Positions 25,721 to 32,900 of a stretch of 64,000 nucleotides of DNA are shown here, one piece after another. The stretch comes from Flavobacterium sp. KJJ (GTDB lineage Bacteria; Bacteroidota; Bacteroidia; Flavobacteriales; Flavobacteriaceae). The notes under the pieces are model-generated. The model saw nothing but the letters and a program-made list of their open reading frames with translations. It was not told the DNA's origin and did not search any database. Position 1 is the stretch's first letter. Each line of letters opens with the position of its first letter. A program made the position numbers and the translations under genes. The stretch lies in assembly GCF_000708595.2 (NCBI RefSeq), contig NZ_JARP01000002.1, forward strand, positions 682,001 to 746,000, in the 5' to 3' direction.

Positions 25721-25763
25721 AAAAACCAAACTTTTTTTCTTATAAAATGCTTGTAATGTAAAA

Positions 25764-25792
25764 ACAAAAAGAGGCACTCTCGCACCTCTTTT
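25764..25792 (-). terminator. Terminator of rpsO
   Basis: AAGAGGTGCGAGAGTGCCTCTT with a T-run on the minus strand, between rpsO and pnp. Some read-through into pnp is possible. Confidence 0.8.
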
Positions 25793-25801
25793 CTATATTG
25801 A

Positions 25802-26068
25802 TTATTTTCTGATATTCAATACTTTGATAATCTCACGATATCTGTTGATCTCTTTCTTTTTCAAGTAATCCAACAAAGCTCTTCTTTTACCTACTAATAG
25901 TACAAGTGAACGCTCAGTGTTGTAATCGTGACGATTTTTTTTCAAGTGCTCAGTTAAGTGTGAAATTCTGTAAGTGAACAATGCAATTTGACCTTCTGCG
26001 CTTCCAGTATTTGTTGCACTACCGTGTTGAGCGAAAATCTCTTCCTTTTTTTCTTTAGTTAAATACAT
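25802..26068 (-). CDS. rpsO: 30S ribosomal protein S15
   Basis: 88 residues, the standard bS15 (uS15) length. It binds the central domain of 16S rRNA and is an early assembly protein. Conserved blocks include GSAEGQIALFTYRISHLTEHL, here with residues HLTEHLKKNRHD, and the LVGKRRALLDYL helix. It starts at ATG 26068, with a TAATTTTGC promoter box about 55 bases upstream. A terminator follows, then pnp. Confidence 0.97.
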   Translation of the reverse strand: MYLTKEKKEEIFAQHGSATNTGSAEGQIALFTYRISHLTEHLKKNRHDYNTERSLVLLVGKRRALLDYLKKKEINRYREIIKVLNIRK

Positions 26069-26121
26069 TCCAATATTATTTAATGATTTTTATGTAGTCG
26101 TACATCTTTTGTAAGACGGTG

Positions 26122-26129
26122 CAAAATTA
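26122..26129 (-). promoter_or_regulatory. Predicted -7 element of rpsO
   Basis: TAATTTTG followed by CA on the minus strand, an exact TAnnTTTG match about 54 bases before the rpsO ATG. Confidence 0.6.
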
Positions 26130-26231
26130 CTACTTTTTTTTGAAAAAATAAATTTAAAGAATGAAAAATTTAGAGATTAAACAATTTAGGCTGAAAATAA
26201 TCTTTTTTTAATCTTTTAGATGCCTTATTTT

Positions 26232-26687
26232 TTAAAATAATTTAGCAACCTCCTGATTAACAAACTCTAAAAATCTTTCGTCAGCTTCTGTAAATGGGTC
26301 AATTACATGACTATCGATATCAATCTGGCCAATATTAACTCCATTTACAAATAATGGCACTACGATTTCTGATTTTACAGTAAAGCTGCAGGCAATATAA
26401 TTGTCTTGGGCCGCTACATCCGGAACTACAAAGTTCGCATTGCTTTCGGCAACTTGACCGCAAATTCCTTTCCCAAAAGGAATAACAGTATGGTCTGTTT
26501 CTGCGCCAACATAAGGTCCTAAATGCAAAGTTTTGTTTTCGTGATTGGCGAAGTAAAAACCAACCCAATTGTAATACTCTACGTTTTCATTTAGTAATTG
26601 GCATATTGCTAATAATTTTTCGTCTCTAACAGTATTGATATCAGCTACAATACCGCTTATCTTTGGTTGTAATTCTTGAAATGTCAT
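26232..26687 (-). CDS. GAF-domain protein, free methionine-(R)-sulfoxide reductase-like
   Basis: 151 residues, a single GAF domain. The sequence around GKGICGQVAE (Cys76), VVPDV and IACSFTVKSEIVVP (Cys100) is the signature of fRMsr, which reduces free methionine-R-sulfoxide using thioredoxin. These two cysteines correspond to the catalytic/recycling pair of the E. coli enzyme. It is cytoplasmic with no signal peptide. It stands alone between rpsO and the divergent xrtF, with a TACTTTTG box at 26705-26712. Confidence 0.87.
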   Translation of the reverse strand: MTFQELQPKISGIVADINTVRDEKLLAICQLLNENVEYYNWVGFYFANHENKTLHLGPYVGAETDHTVIPFGKGICGQVAESNANFVVPDVAAQDNYIACSFTVKSEIVVPLFVNGVNIGQIDIDSHVIDPFTEADERFLEFVNQEVAKLF

Positions 26688-26704
26688 GATGTAAAAATTT
26701 TATA

Positions 26705-26712
26705 CAAAAGTA
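26705..26712 (-). promoter_or_regulatory. Predicted -7 element of the GAF-domain gene
   Basis: TACTTTTG on the minus strand, 18 bases before the ATG at 26687. It matches TAnnTTTG exactly; no good -33 was found. Confidence 0.5.
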
Positions 26713-26737
26713 TTTAAAGCTGAACTCAAAAAATACA

Positions 26738-26745
26738 TAAATTTG
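26738..26745 (+). promoter_or_regulatory. Predicted -7 element of xrtF
   Basis: TAAATTTG, an exact TAnnTTTG match 13 bases before the TTG start of xrtF, so the leader would be very short. Confidence 0.45.
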
Positions 26746-26758
26746 AAAAAAAATTCCT

Positions 26759-27295
26759 TTGAAAAAATATTTAGTACAATTTAAACCTTTCTTAATTTTT
26801 ATAGGCACTTTTTTTTCGGCTTATATCTTGCTTACTTTACTTTATAAGCTCTATCTTAATAGCTATAGTCCAATCGATGTAGACGCAATTACAAACGTAG
26901 TTGGCCGCAATGTCGAGCAGTTAATGCATTTTTTTAACTTGGACATCAGAATTGAAAAGGGTTTTGCAGCTCCTTATTTGCTCGTTTTTTATAATGGAGA
27001 AATTCCAATCCGAATTGTTGAGGGCTGTAATGCCGTCAGCGTTATTATTTTATTTGTTTCATTTGTTATTGCCTTTTCAGGGAAATTAAAAACCACTTTG
27101 TATTTTATTTTATTTGGAGCATTCTTTATTTATGTTTTAAATGTGATCAGAATTGCTTTATTGGCTGTTTTGTTATTTCATTTCCCAGACAAGAGCCACA
27201 TTTTGCATGGTGTTCTTTTTCCTTTAATTATTTATGGACTTGTTTTTATCTTGTGGATTATTTGGGTTAATAAATTTTCAAAATATGCTAAATAA
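26759..27295 (+). CDS. xrtF: Exosortase family protein XrtF
   Basis: 178 residues and several transmembrane helices. The exosortase catalytic triad is visible: Cys90 in VEGCNAVSV, Arg131 in NVIRIALL and His150 in ILHGVLFP. Exosortases are inner-membrane transpeptidases that process proteins carrying C-terminal sorting signals. The start is a TTG, with no in-frame ATG before the first conserved region. The gene is followed by its usual partner, which starts inside its last 11 bases. No obvious sorting substrate lies in the window. Confidence 0.88.
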   Translation: MKKYLVQFKPFLIFIGTFFSAYILLTLLYKLYLNSYSPIDVDAITNVVGRNVEQLMHFFNLDIRIEKGFAAPYLLVFYNGEIPIRIVEGCNAVSVIILFVSFVIAFSGKLKTTLYFILFGAFFIYVLNVIRIALLAVLLFHFPDKSHILHGVLFPLIIYGLVFILWIIWVNKFSKYAK

Positions 27296-27731
27296 ATTAA
27301 TAGAACATAAATTCAAGATTTTGATTGCAATTTCTATTGTAATATGTTTTGGACTTATAAGAGCTTTTGAAATCCAGCTTTTTTACGATCCGTTTCTTGA
27401 TTATTTTGAAAACGATTACAAAACTTTGCCTTATCCTGAAGTAAATATGTTTAAGCTGTTTTGCGGCCTTTTTTTAAGATATTTTTTAAACACAATTTTA
27501 TCTTTACTCCTTATATATATATTGTTTAAAGATGTTGAAATTTTTAAGTTCAGTGTTTTTTTATATTTATTTTTTTTCGTGCTGCTTTTCGGGATGTTTT
27601 TTATAGTCCTCAACTATTTGCCTAATGATAATTGGCTTCTTTTTTATGTAAGAAGATTTATTATCCAGCCCATATTTGCCTTGTTATTTATTCCTGCATT
27701 TTATTATCAGCAGCAAAATTTTAAAAAATAG
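27285..27731 (+). CDS. Exosortase F system-associated membrane protein
   Basis: 148 residues from the ATG at 27285, which overlaps the end of xrtF by 11 bases. About four hydrophobic segments are seen (near 10-28, 55-80, 88-110 and 122-140). Proteins of this type are known as partners of XrtF in flavobacteria; their biochemical role is unknown. The longer frame starting at 27234 was not chosen because it would overlap xrtF much further and lacks support. Confidence 0.8.
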   Translation: MLNKLIEHKFKILIAISIVICFGLIRAFEIQLFYDPFLDYFENDYKTLPYPEVNMFKLFCGLFLRYFLNTILSLLLIYILFKDVEIFKFSVFLYLFFFVLLFGMFFIVLNYLPNDNWLLFYVRRFIIQPIFALLFIPAFYYQQQNFKK

Positions 27732-27763
27732 AATAGTATTAAACTTTTTTAAAATCTTTTAGG

Positions 27764-27771
27764 TAATTTTG
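27764..27771 (+). promoter_or_regulatory. Predicted -7 element of the HYC_CC_PP gene
   Basis: TAATTTTG followed by C, only 4 bases before the ATG at 27776. If used, the transcript would start at or next to the start codon (leaderless mRNA). Confidence 0.4.
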
Positions 27772-27775
27772 CAAC

Positions 27776-28174
27776 ATGAATTTAAAGAAGTGCACAGGAC
27801 TATTTTTAGCTTTTCTGTTGTTGGTTTCCAACATCGGGTTTGCTTTTGATGTGCATTATTGCGGCGGAAAAATTGCTTCTGTTTCTTTAAATACTGCAGC
27901 AGTTGCTTCACCAGAAAAAAAATGTTGCGGAGCATCTGAAAAAAAATCTTCTTGCTGCAAAGACAAAGTAGTGCATTTAGAAAAGAAATCAGATAATGCG
28001 ACTTTCAAAATATTCTTTTTTCAACTTGAATTTCCTGCTTTCATTCAGGAGTTCAAACCAATTGCTTTTTTGTCAATTCCAAATTTTAAAAGCAATCAAA
28101 TTACTTCGTATTATTCAGATGCGAATGCGCCTCCCTTATTCAAATTATATAGTCAATATATTTTTTACTCCTGA
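27776..28174 (+). CDS. HYC_CC_PP family secreted protein
   Basis: 132 residues. A signal peptide (about 1-23) is followed by the features that name the family: His27-Tyr28-Cys29 (FDVHYCGGK), cysteine pairs Cys50-Cys51 and Cys60-Cys61, and a C-terminal NAPPLFKLY. The many cysteines and the histidine suggest metal binding in the periplasm. It begins a plus-strand cluster with a TonB receptor and a heavy-metal-associated protein, which points to metal, most likely copper, handling (inference). Confidence 0.82.
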   Translation: MNLKKCTGLFLAFLLLVSNIGFAFDVHYCGGKIASVSLNTAAVASPEKKCCGASEKKSSCCKDKVVHLEKKSDNATFKIFFFQLEFPAFIQEFKPIAFLSIPNFKSNQITSYYSDANAPPLFKLYSQYIFYS

Positions 28175-28289
28175 TTTTAATGTTTAGAATCGAGCCAGTT
28201 TTTTTGGCTTGCCTTGTGCTGTTTTTCTGTTTCTTATAAAAAGAAATTGCTATAAAACAGTTTTTCTATTTAACATTAAAATCTTTTTT

Positions 28290-30296
28290 ATGCCAAGAAA
28301 TATCATGCTTTTCGGTATGATTTTGCTTTCAATATCTGTTTTTTCTCAGGAAGATTTAGAAGAAGTGAAAATTACCAAAAAGCAAAAGGGAATCAAAAAA
28401 TCCTATACGCTTACTGCCAATACAACTTTAATTACAAGCAAAGAACTGCTTAAAGCTGCTTGTTGTAATTTGGCCGAAAGCTTCGAAACCAATCCTTCAA
28501 TAGATGTGAATTTTTCGGATGCTTTAACAGGAACCAAACAAATAAAAATGTTAGGTTTAACAAGTCCGTATTTAATGATCACTGAAGAAAACATTCCTTC
28601 GGTGCGTGGTGCTTCTCAAGCATACGGATTATCATTTACACCCGGAACCTGGATCGAAAGTGTTCAGATCACAAAAGGAGCCGGAAGCGTTATTAACGGT
28701 TATGAAAGCATTTCGGGACAAATAAATACAGAACTTTTAAAACCTTTAAGCGATATTCCGTTCTTTTTGAATGCTTACGGATCTACTGATTCTCGTTTTG
28801 AATTGAATACCCATTTCAATAAAAAATTGTCTGATAAATGGGCAACAAGCCTTTTTGTTCACGGAAATACTCGTGTCGCTAAAAACGATATGAATGATGA
28901 TGGTTTTTTAGATAATCCGTTAGGGAAACAAATCAATGTTTTGAATCGTTACCAGTATTACAATCCAGATAGCGGTTTAGTAAGTTTTATCAATTTCAGA
29001 TATATGAATGATAAAAAACAAACCGGAGAAGTTGATTTTGATAAAGATACAGATCGAGGAACAACAAATCGATGGGGTTCAGAAATCAACACAGAACGTT
29101 TTGATGTTTCTACCAAAATTGGATACGTTTTTCCAGATATGCCTTATCAAAGTATTGGTTTTCAGAATGCTTTCAACAGTCATAATCAAAATTCTTATTT
29201 TGGGTTAAATCTATATGATATTAAACAGAATAGCTTTTATTCGAATTTAATTTTCAATTCGATTATTAATAATACAATGCACAAATTCACAACGGGTTTG
29301 AATTTTACCTACGATCAATATCAGGAATTTGTGAACGTAAATGATTATAGCAGAATTGATAATTCTGTAGGAGCATTTTTTGAATATACTTATGATAATA
29401 CAGATAATTTCAGTCTGATTTTAGGTGGTAGAGTAGACAATCATAATCGCTTAGGCTTATTTGTAACGCCCCGCCTGCACATGCGTTACAATCCGTGGAA
29501 AGATGCTGTGATTCGTTTTTCTGCCGGAAGAGGAAAACGTTCAGCTAATATTTTTGCAGAAAATCAACAGCTTTTTGCAAGTTCCAGAACTTTTTCAATC
29601 TTAGATAATAGCGGAAAAATTTATGGATTGAATCCAGAAATTGCATGGAATTATGGTGTGAGTTTTTCTCAGAAATTCAAAATTTTCAATAAGAATGCCG
29701 ATATTGGATTTGATTTCTATAGAACTGATTTTCAAAATCAGGCAGTTGTAGATCTAATGCAAAGTCCGCAAGATGTTTTGTTTTATAATTTAAAAGGAAG
29801 TTCATTTGCAAATAGTTTTCAATTTGAATTTAACTACGAGCTGATTCATAATTTGAATTTAAGAACAGCCTATAAATATTATGATATTCAAACTGATTAT
29901 TTGAGAGGAACTTTTCAGCGTCCGTTGCAGGCAAAACATCGTTTTTTAGGAAATCTGGAATACGAAACGGCCTTAAATAATGACAAACAATGGAAGTTTG
30001 ATTACACTTTTAATTGGTCTGGAAAACAACAATTGCCTTATACAGCTTCTAATCCTGTTGAAGATCAGTTTCCTAATTTTTCACCTTCATATGCTGTAAT
30101 GAATCTTCAGGTTACCAGAGTTTTTTCGCCTGTTTTTGAAGTTTATATTGGAGGAGAAAACATTGGAAATTACAAACAAGAAAAAGCAATTTTAGGAGCT
30201 AATGATCCTTTCGGTCCAAATTTTGATGCTTCAGTTGCATACGCACCCATTTTTGGACAAATGTATTACGCAGGATTACGATTTAAAATAAAATAA
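28290..30296 (+). CDS. TonB-dependent receptor of a metal-handling cassette
   Basis: 668 residues from the ATG at 28290, which gives a clean signal peptide (MPRNIMLFGMILLSISVFSQ). Longer frames add an implausible N-terminus. It has a plug domain (about 45-160) with an unusual Cys-Cys pair (LLKAACCNLAESF), then a barrel ending in LRFKIK. There is no STN or carboxypeptidase-like domain, unlike the receptors at 9625 and 16221. The flanking HYC_CC_PP and HMA proteins suggest uptake of a metal or metal complex. The paired cysteines in the plug fit that idea. Confidence 0.9.
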   Translation: MPRNIMLFGMILLSISVFSQEDLEEVKITKKQKGIKKSYTLTANTTLITSKELLKAACCNLAESFETNPSIDVNFSDALTGTKQIKMLGLTSPYLMITEENIPSVRGASQAYGLSFTPGTWIESVQITKGAGSVINGYESISGQINTELLKPLSDIPFFLNAYGSTDSRFELNTHFNKKLSDKWATSLFVHGNTRVAKNDMNDDGFLDNPLGKQINVLNRYQYYNPDSGLVSFINFRYMNDKKQTGEVDFDKDTDRGTTNRWGSEINTERFDVSTKIGYVFPDMPYQSIGFQNAFNSHNQNSYFGLNLYDIKQNSFYSNLIFNSIINNTMHKFTTGLNFTYDQYQEFVNVNDYSRIDNSVGAFFEYTYDNTDNFSLILGGRVDNHNRLGLFVTPRLHMRYNPWKDAVIRFSAGRGKRSANIFAENQQLFASSRTFSILDNSGKIYGLNPEIAWNYGVSFSQKFKIFNKNADIGFDFYRTDFQNQAVVDLMQSPQDVLFYNLKGSSFANSFQFEFNYELIHNLNLRTAYKYYDIQTDYLRGTFQRPLQAKHRFLGNLEYETALNNDKQWKFDYTFNWSGKQQLPYTASNPVEDQFPNFSPSYAVMNLQVTRVFSPVFEVYIGGENIGNYKQEKAILGANDPFGPNFDASVAYAPIFGQMYYAGLRFKIK

Positions 30297-30341
30297 CAAT
30301 ACAATATAAATAATAATTTATAACACTAAATAATAGACGAA

Positions 30342-30683
30342 ATGAGAAATTTGATTTTAATTGCTATGATCACTTTTTTAGGATTTTCAGCTCAGGCTCA
30401 AACTAAAAAAAATAAAAATTTTAAATATACTACAGAAGTAAATGGAAATTGCGAGCAATGTAAAAAGCGCATCGAAAAAGCTGCTTTTGGAGTTCCGGGT
30501 GTAAAAACAGCAAATTGGGATATAAGCTCACATCAATTAACTGTTATATTAAACGAAGAAAAATCATCTCCAGCTGACTTAAATGCAGCTATTGCAAAAG
30601 TAGGGCATGATACAAAAGAAGTCAAAGCAACTCAGGCAGATTATGATAATTTGCACACATGCTGCAAGTATATAAGAGAATAA
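30342..30683 (+). CDS. Periplasmic heavy-metal-associated (HMA) domain protein
   Basis: 113 residues. Signal peptide (about 1-20, ends AQAQ) and an HMA ferredoxin-like fold (about 27-95) with the metal-binding Cys37-x-x-Cys40 in GNCEQCKKRIEKAA and the usual GV..V...W motif. A second pair, Cys-Cys, is near the C-terminus (HTCCKY). It probably binds Cu(I) or a similar ion in the periplasm as a chaperone for the adjacent TonB receptor system. A terminator follows. Confidence 0.88.
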   Translation: MRNLILIAMITFLGFSAQAQTKKNKNFKYTTEVNGNCEQCKKRIEKAAFGVPGVKTANWDISSHQLTVILNEEKSSPADLNAAIAKVGHDTKEVKATQADYDNLHTCCKYIRE

Positions 30684-30690
30684 TTTTTGA

Positions 30691-30718
30691 AAAAGCCCAA
30701 GTTATCCTTGGGCTTTTT
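30691..30718 (+). terminator. Terminator of the metal-handling cassette
   Basis: AAAGCCCAAG and CTTGGGCTTT form a 10-base stem followed by T-rich sequence. Confidence 0.88.
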
Positions 30719-30752
30719 AATAGTTAATTTATCTTTAAAATAACATATTTTA

Positions 30753-30782
30753 TTGTGGTTGAAGTAAATTATTGTTACTTTC
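30753..30782 (+). promoter_or_regulatory. Predicted promoter of the DedA gene
   Basis: TTG at 30753, 20-base spacer, then TACTTTC at 30776-30782. It overlaps a longer upstream reading frame, which supports the ATG at 30814. Confidence 0.4.
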
Positions 30783-30813
30783 ACAAACTTATACGTGTAA
30801 CCAAAACATATTT

Positions 30814-31497
30814 ATGAATAATTTTGATTGGACTCAATTAGTCAACCCTGAATTTTATATAACATTAAGTATCGGAGGTTTTCAAATTGGGTTATATATA
30901 GTGCTGTTTATAGTTTTTGCTGAAACAGGACTTTTTGCAGGTTTTTTTCTTCCCGGAGACAGTTTGCTTTTTTTATCAGGGATTTACAGCCGCGACTTAA
31001 TTCAAAATGTTATTTATATTCCGAGTGATTTTATAAACGTTTTTTTACTCTCAACTTTAGTTGGTATAATGGGAGTTTTTGGAAACATGACTGGATATTG
31101 GTTTGGAGCCAAAAGCGGTTATTATCTGTTTAAAAAAGAAGATACTTTTTGGTTTAAGAAAAAATATTTACTGCAATCGAAAGACTTTTTTGAAAAGTAT
31201 GGAGGAAAAGCAATTATCTACGCTCGTTTTCTTCCAATATTTAGAACATTTGCACCAATTATAGCTGGAATTGTTTCAATGGATAAAAAGAAATTTATGT
31301 TTTATAACATTCTAAGTTCTTTTTTATGGTCATTTGTATTGATCTTTTCAGGACATTATTTATACGGTGTATTTTTAGAACAAGGTATAGATTTAAAAGA
31401 ACACATTGAAGTTATAGTAATTGGAATTATCGTAATATCTACATTCCCAGTTTTCTTAAAGCTAATAAAAAAGAGAACAACAGGAGAAAAAATATAA
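30814..31497 (+). CDS. DedA family membrane protein
   Basis: 227 residues from the ATG at 30814. The DedA (SNARE-associated) pattern is clear: FAETGLFAGFFLPGDSLLFLSG near the N-terminus, visible as FLPGDSLLF, a central GNMTGYWFG, the KYGGKAIIYARFLPIFRTFAP region with its conserved arginines, and C-terminal helices. DedA proteins are inner-membrane and in other bacteria are linked to lipid-carrier recycling and membrane homeostasis. A terminator follows at 31501. Confidence 0.93.
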   Translation: MNNFDWTQLVNPEFYITLSIGGFQIGLYIVLFIVFAETGLFAGFFLPGDSLLFLSGIYSRDLIQNVIYIPSDFINVFLLSTLVGIMGVFGNMTGYWFGAKSGYYLFKKEDTFWFKKKYLLQSKDFFEKYGGKAIIYARFLPIFRTFAPIIAGIVSMDKKKFMFYNILSSFLWSFVLIFSGHYLYGVFLEQGIDLKEHIEVIVIGIIVISTFPVFLKLIKKRTTGEKI

Positions 31498-31500
31498 GCA

Positions 31501-31538
31501 TAAAAAAGTCCGAAGCTCAAACTTCGGACTTTTTTATG
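31501..31538 (+). terminator. Terminator of the DedA gene
   Basis: AAAAAGTCCGAAG pairs with CTTCGGACTTTTT, followed by T-rich sequence. It could also stop transcripts from the rodA side. Confidence 0.88.
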
Positions 31539-31649
31539 CTTAATTATAAGTAAATTGTTAGTCTAACACTTAGTCACAAAAATAAATTAGTTCTGTGTAG
31601 TTTTATTTTCTGCTGCAATTGAATTAAACTTTAATTCTTTTATTTAATA

Positions 31650-32885
31650 CTACCATTCATTTACTTTATTGGCATCCATTTTTAAGAAGATAAACAGCAA
31701 AATAGTAAAGCCCCAAAGCCCTGAACCGCCATATGAAAAGAACGGCAACGGAACGCCAATAGTTGGAAAAATTCCGATAACCATTGCGATATTTACAAAA
31801 AAGTGAGTGAATAAAATTCCGGCGACGCAATAACCATAAACCCTACTGAATTTTGTTTTCTGTCGTTCAGCTAAATAAATAACTCTTAAAAATAAGCCTA
31901 CAAAAAGCGAAATAACAACTAGCGAACCTGCAAATCCCCATTCTTCACCAACTGTTGTAAAAATATAATCGGTATGTTGTTCTGGTACAAAACCTCCTTT
32001 TGTTTGAGTTCCTTCTAAGAAACCTTTTCCAAGCCAGCCTCCAGATCCAACTGCAATTTCAGATTGATTGGTATTGTATCCAATACCTTTCATATCCACA
32101 CTTTTTCCAAGTAAAATATTAAAACGGTCTCTGTGATGCTGTTTAAATACGTTATCAAAAACATAATCAACAGAAAAAACAAATCCTGATATACCTGCTA
32201 ATAATATAGCGCTTAATATAATATTTCGATCGACAACTCTGCCTTTAAAATGAATGATTGCCAGTACAATAAACGCAAGTATAATAACGACATATGGTTC
32301 TAAAATTAATGTTAGAACAAAGAGTAAAATAGTTATAAAACCAGTCCAAACATACCAAGAAGGCAATCCTTCTCTATAAAGTACAATTATGAAAATGCTG
32401 TAAATAAGTGCACTTCCAGGGTCTGGCTGTGGCAAAATCAATATTACAGGCAAAAAAACAATAGCCAGAGCCTGAAATTGCCTATTTATGTCTTTTAGAT
32501 TAATTTGTGTATCACTTAAATACTTGGCTAAAGCCAATGATGTTGCTGCTTTTGCAAATTCAGAAGGCTGTAAAGTAAAACCTCCAATTGCATACCAGCA
32601 TCTTTGTCCGGCAATTGTTTTTCCGAAAGCAAATAATCCGATCAGTGATAATAAAGAAACCCCAAAAATTATACTGGCATATTTTTCGTAAAATTTTCCG
32701 TCAACAAAAAGTACTATAAAAATTAATGGAATTGTACAGCCAATGAAAATAAGCTGTTTTTGATATGTTCCATCTGTAGATAGTAATGAAGAAGAATAAA
32801 TGTTCAACCACCCTAATATTACTAACGTAGCATAGATAAAAACGCTTATCCAGTCAATATTATTTTTTACACTTTGATTTTTCAT
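31650..32885 (-). CDS. rodA: Rod shape-determining protein RodA
   Basis: 411 residues with about ten transmembrane helices and the SEDS family signatures: LQPSEFAKAA, the periplasmic loop with HTDYIFTTVGEEWGF, and the final PFFSYGGSG. RodA is the peptidoglycan glycosyltransferase of the elongasome and pairs with PBP2. It is the last gene of mreB-mreC-mreD-mrdA-rodA, 15 bases after mrdA. It starts at ATG 32885. Confidence 0.96.
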   Translation of the reverse strand: MKNQSVKNNIDWISVFIYATLVILGWLNIYSSSLLSTDGTYQKQLIFIGCTIPLIFIVLFVDGKFYEKYASIIFGVSLLSLIGLFAFGKTIAGQRCWYAIGGFTLQPSEFAKAATSLALAKYLSDTQINLKDINRQFQALAIVFLPVILILPQPDPGSALIYSIFIIVLYREGLPSWYVWTGFITILLFVLTLILEPYVVIILAFIVLAIIHFKGRVVDRNIILSAILLAGISGFVFSVDYVFDNVFKQHHRDRFNILLGKSVDMKGIGYNTNQSEIAVGSGGWLGKGFLEGTQTKGGFVPEQHTDYIFTTVGEEWGFAGSLVVISLFVGLFLRVIYLAERQKTKFSRVYGYCVAGILFTHFFVNIAMVIGIFPTIGVPLPFFSYGGSGLWGFTILLFIFLKMDANKVNEW

Positions 32886-32900
32886 TTGAAATAATCTTTG

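Noticed and set aside
28209..28289. Longer N-terminus for the metal-cassette TonB receptor
   Set aside because: The extra 27 residues do not form a signal peptide, while the ATG at 28290 gives a clean one.
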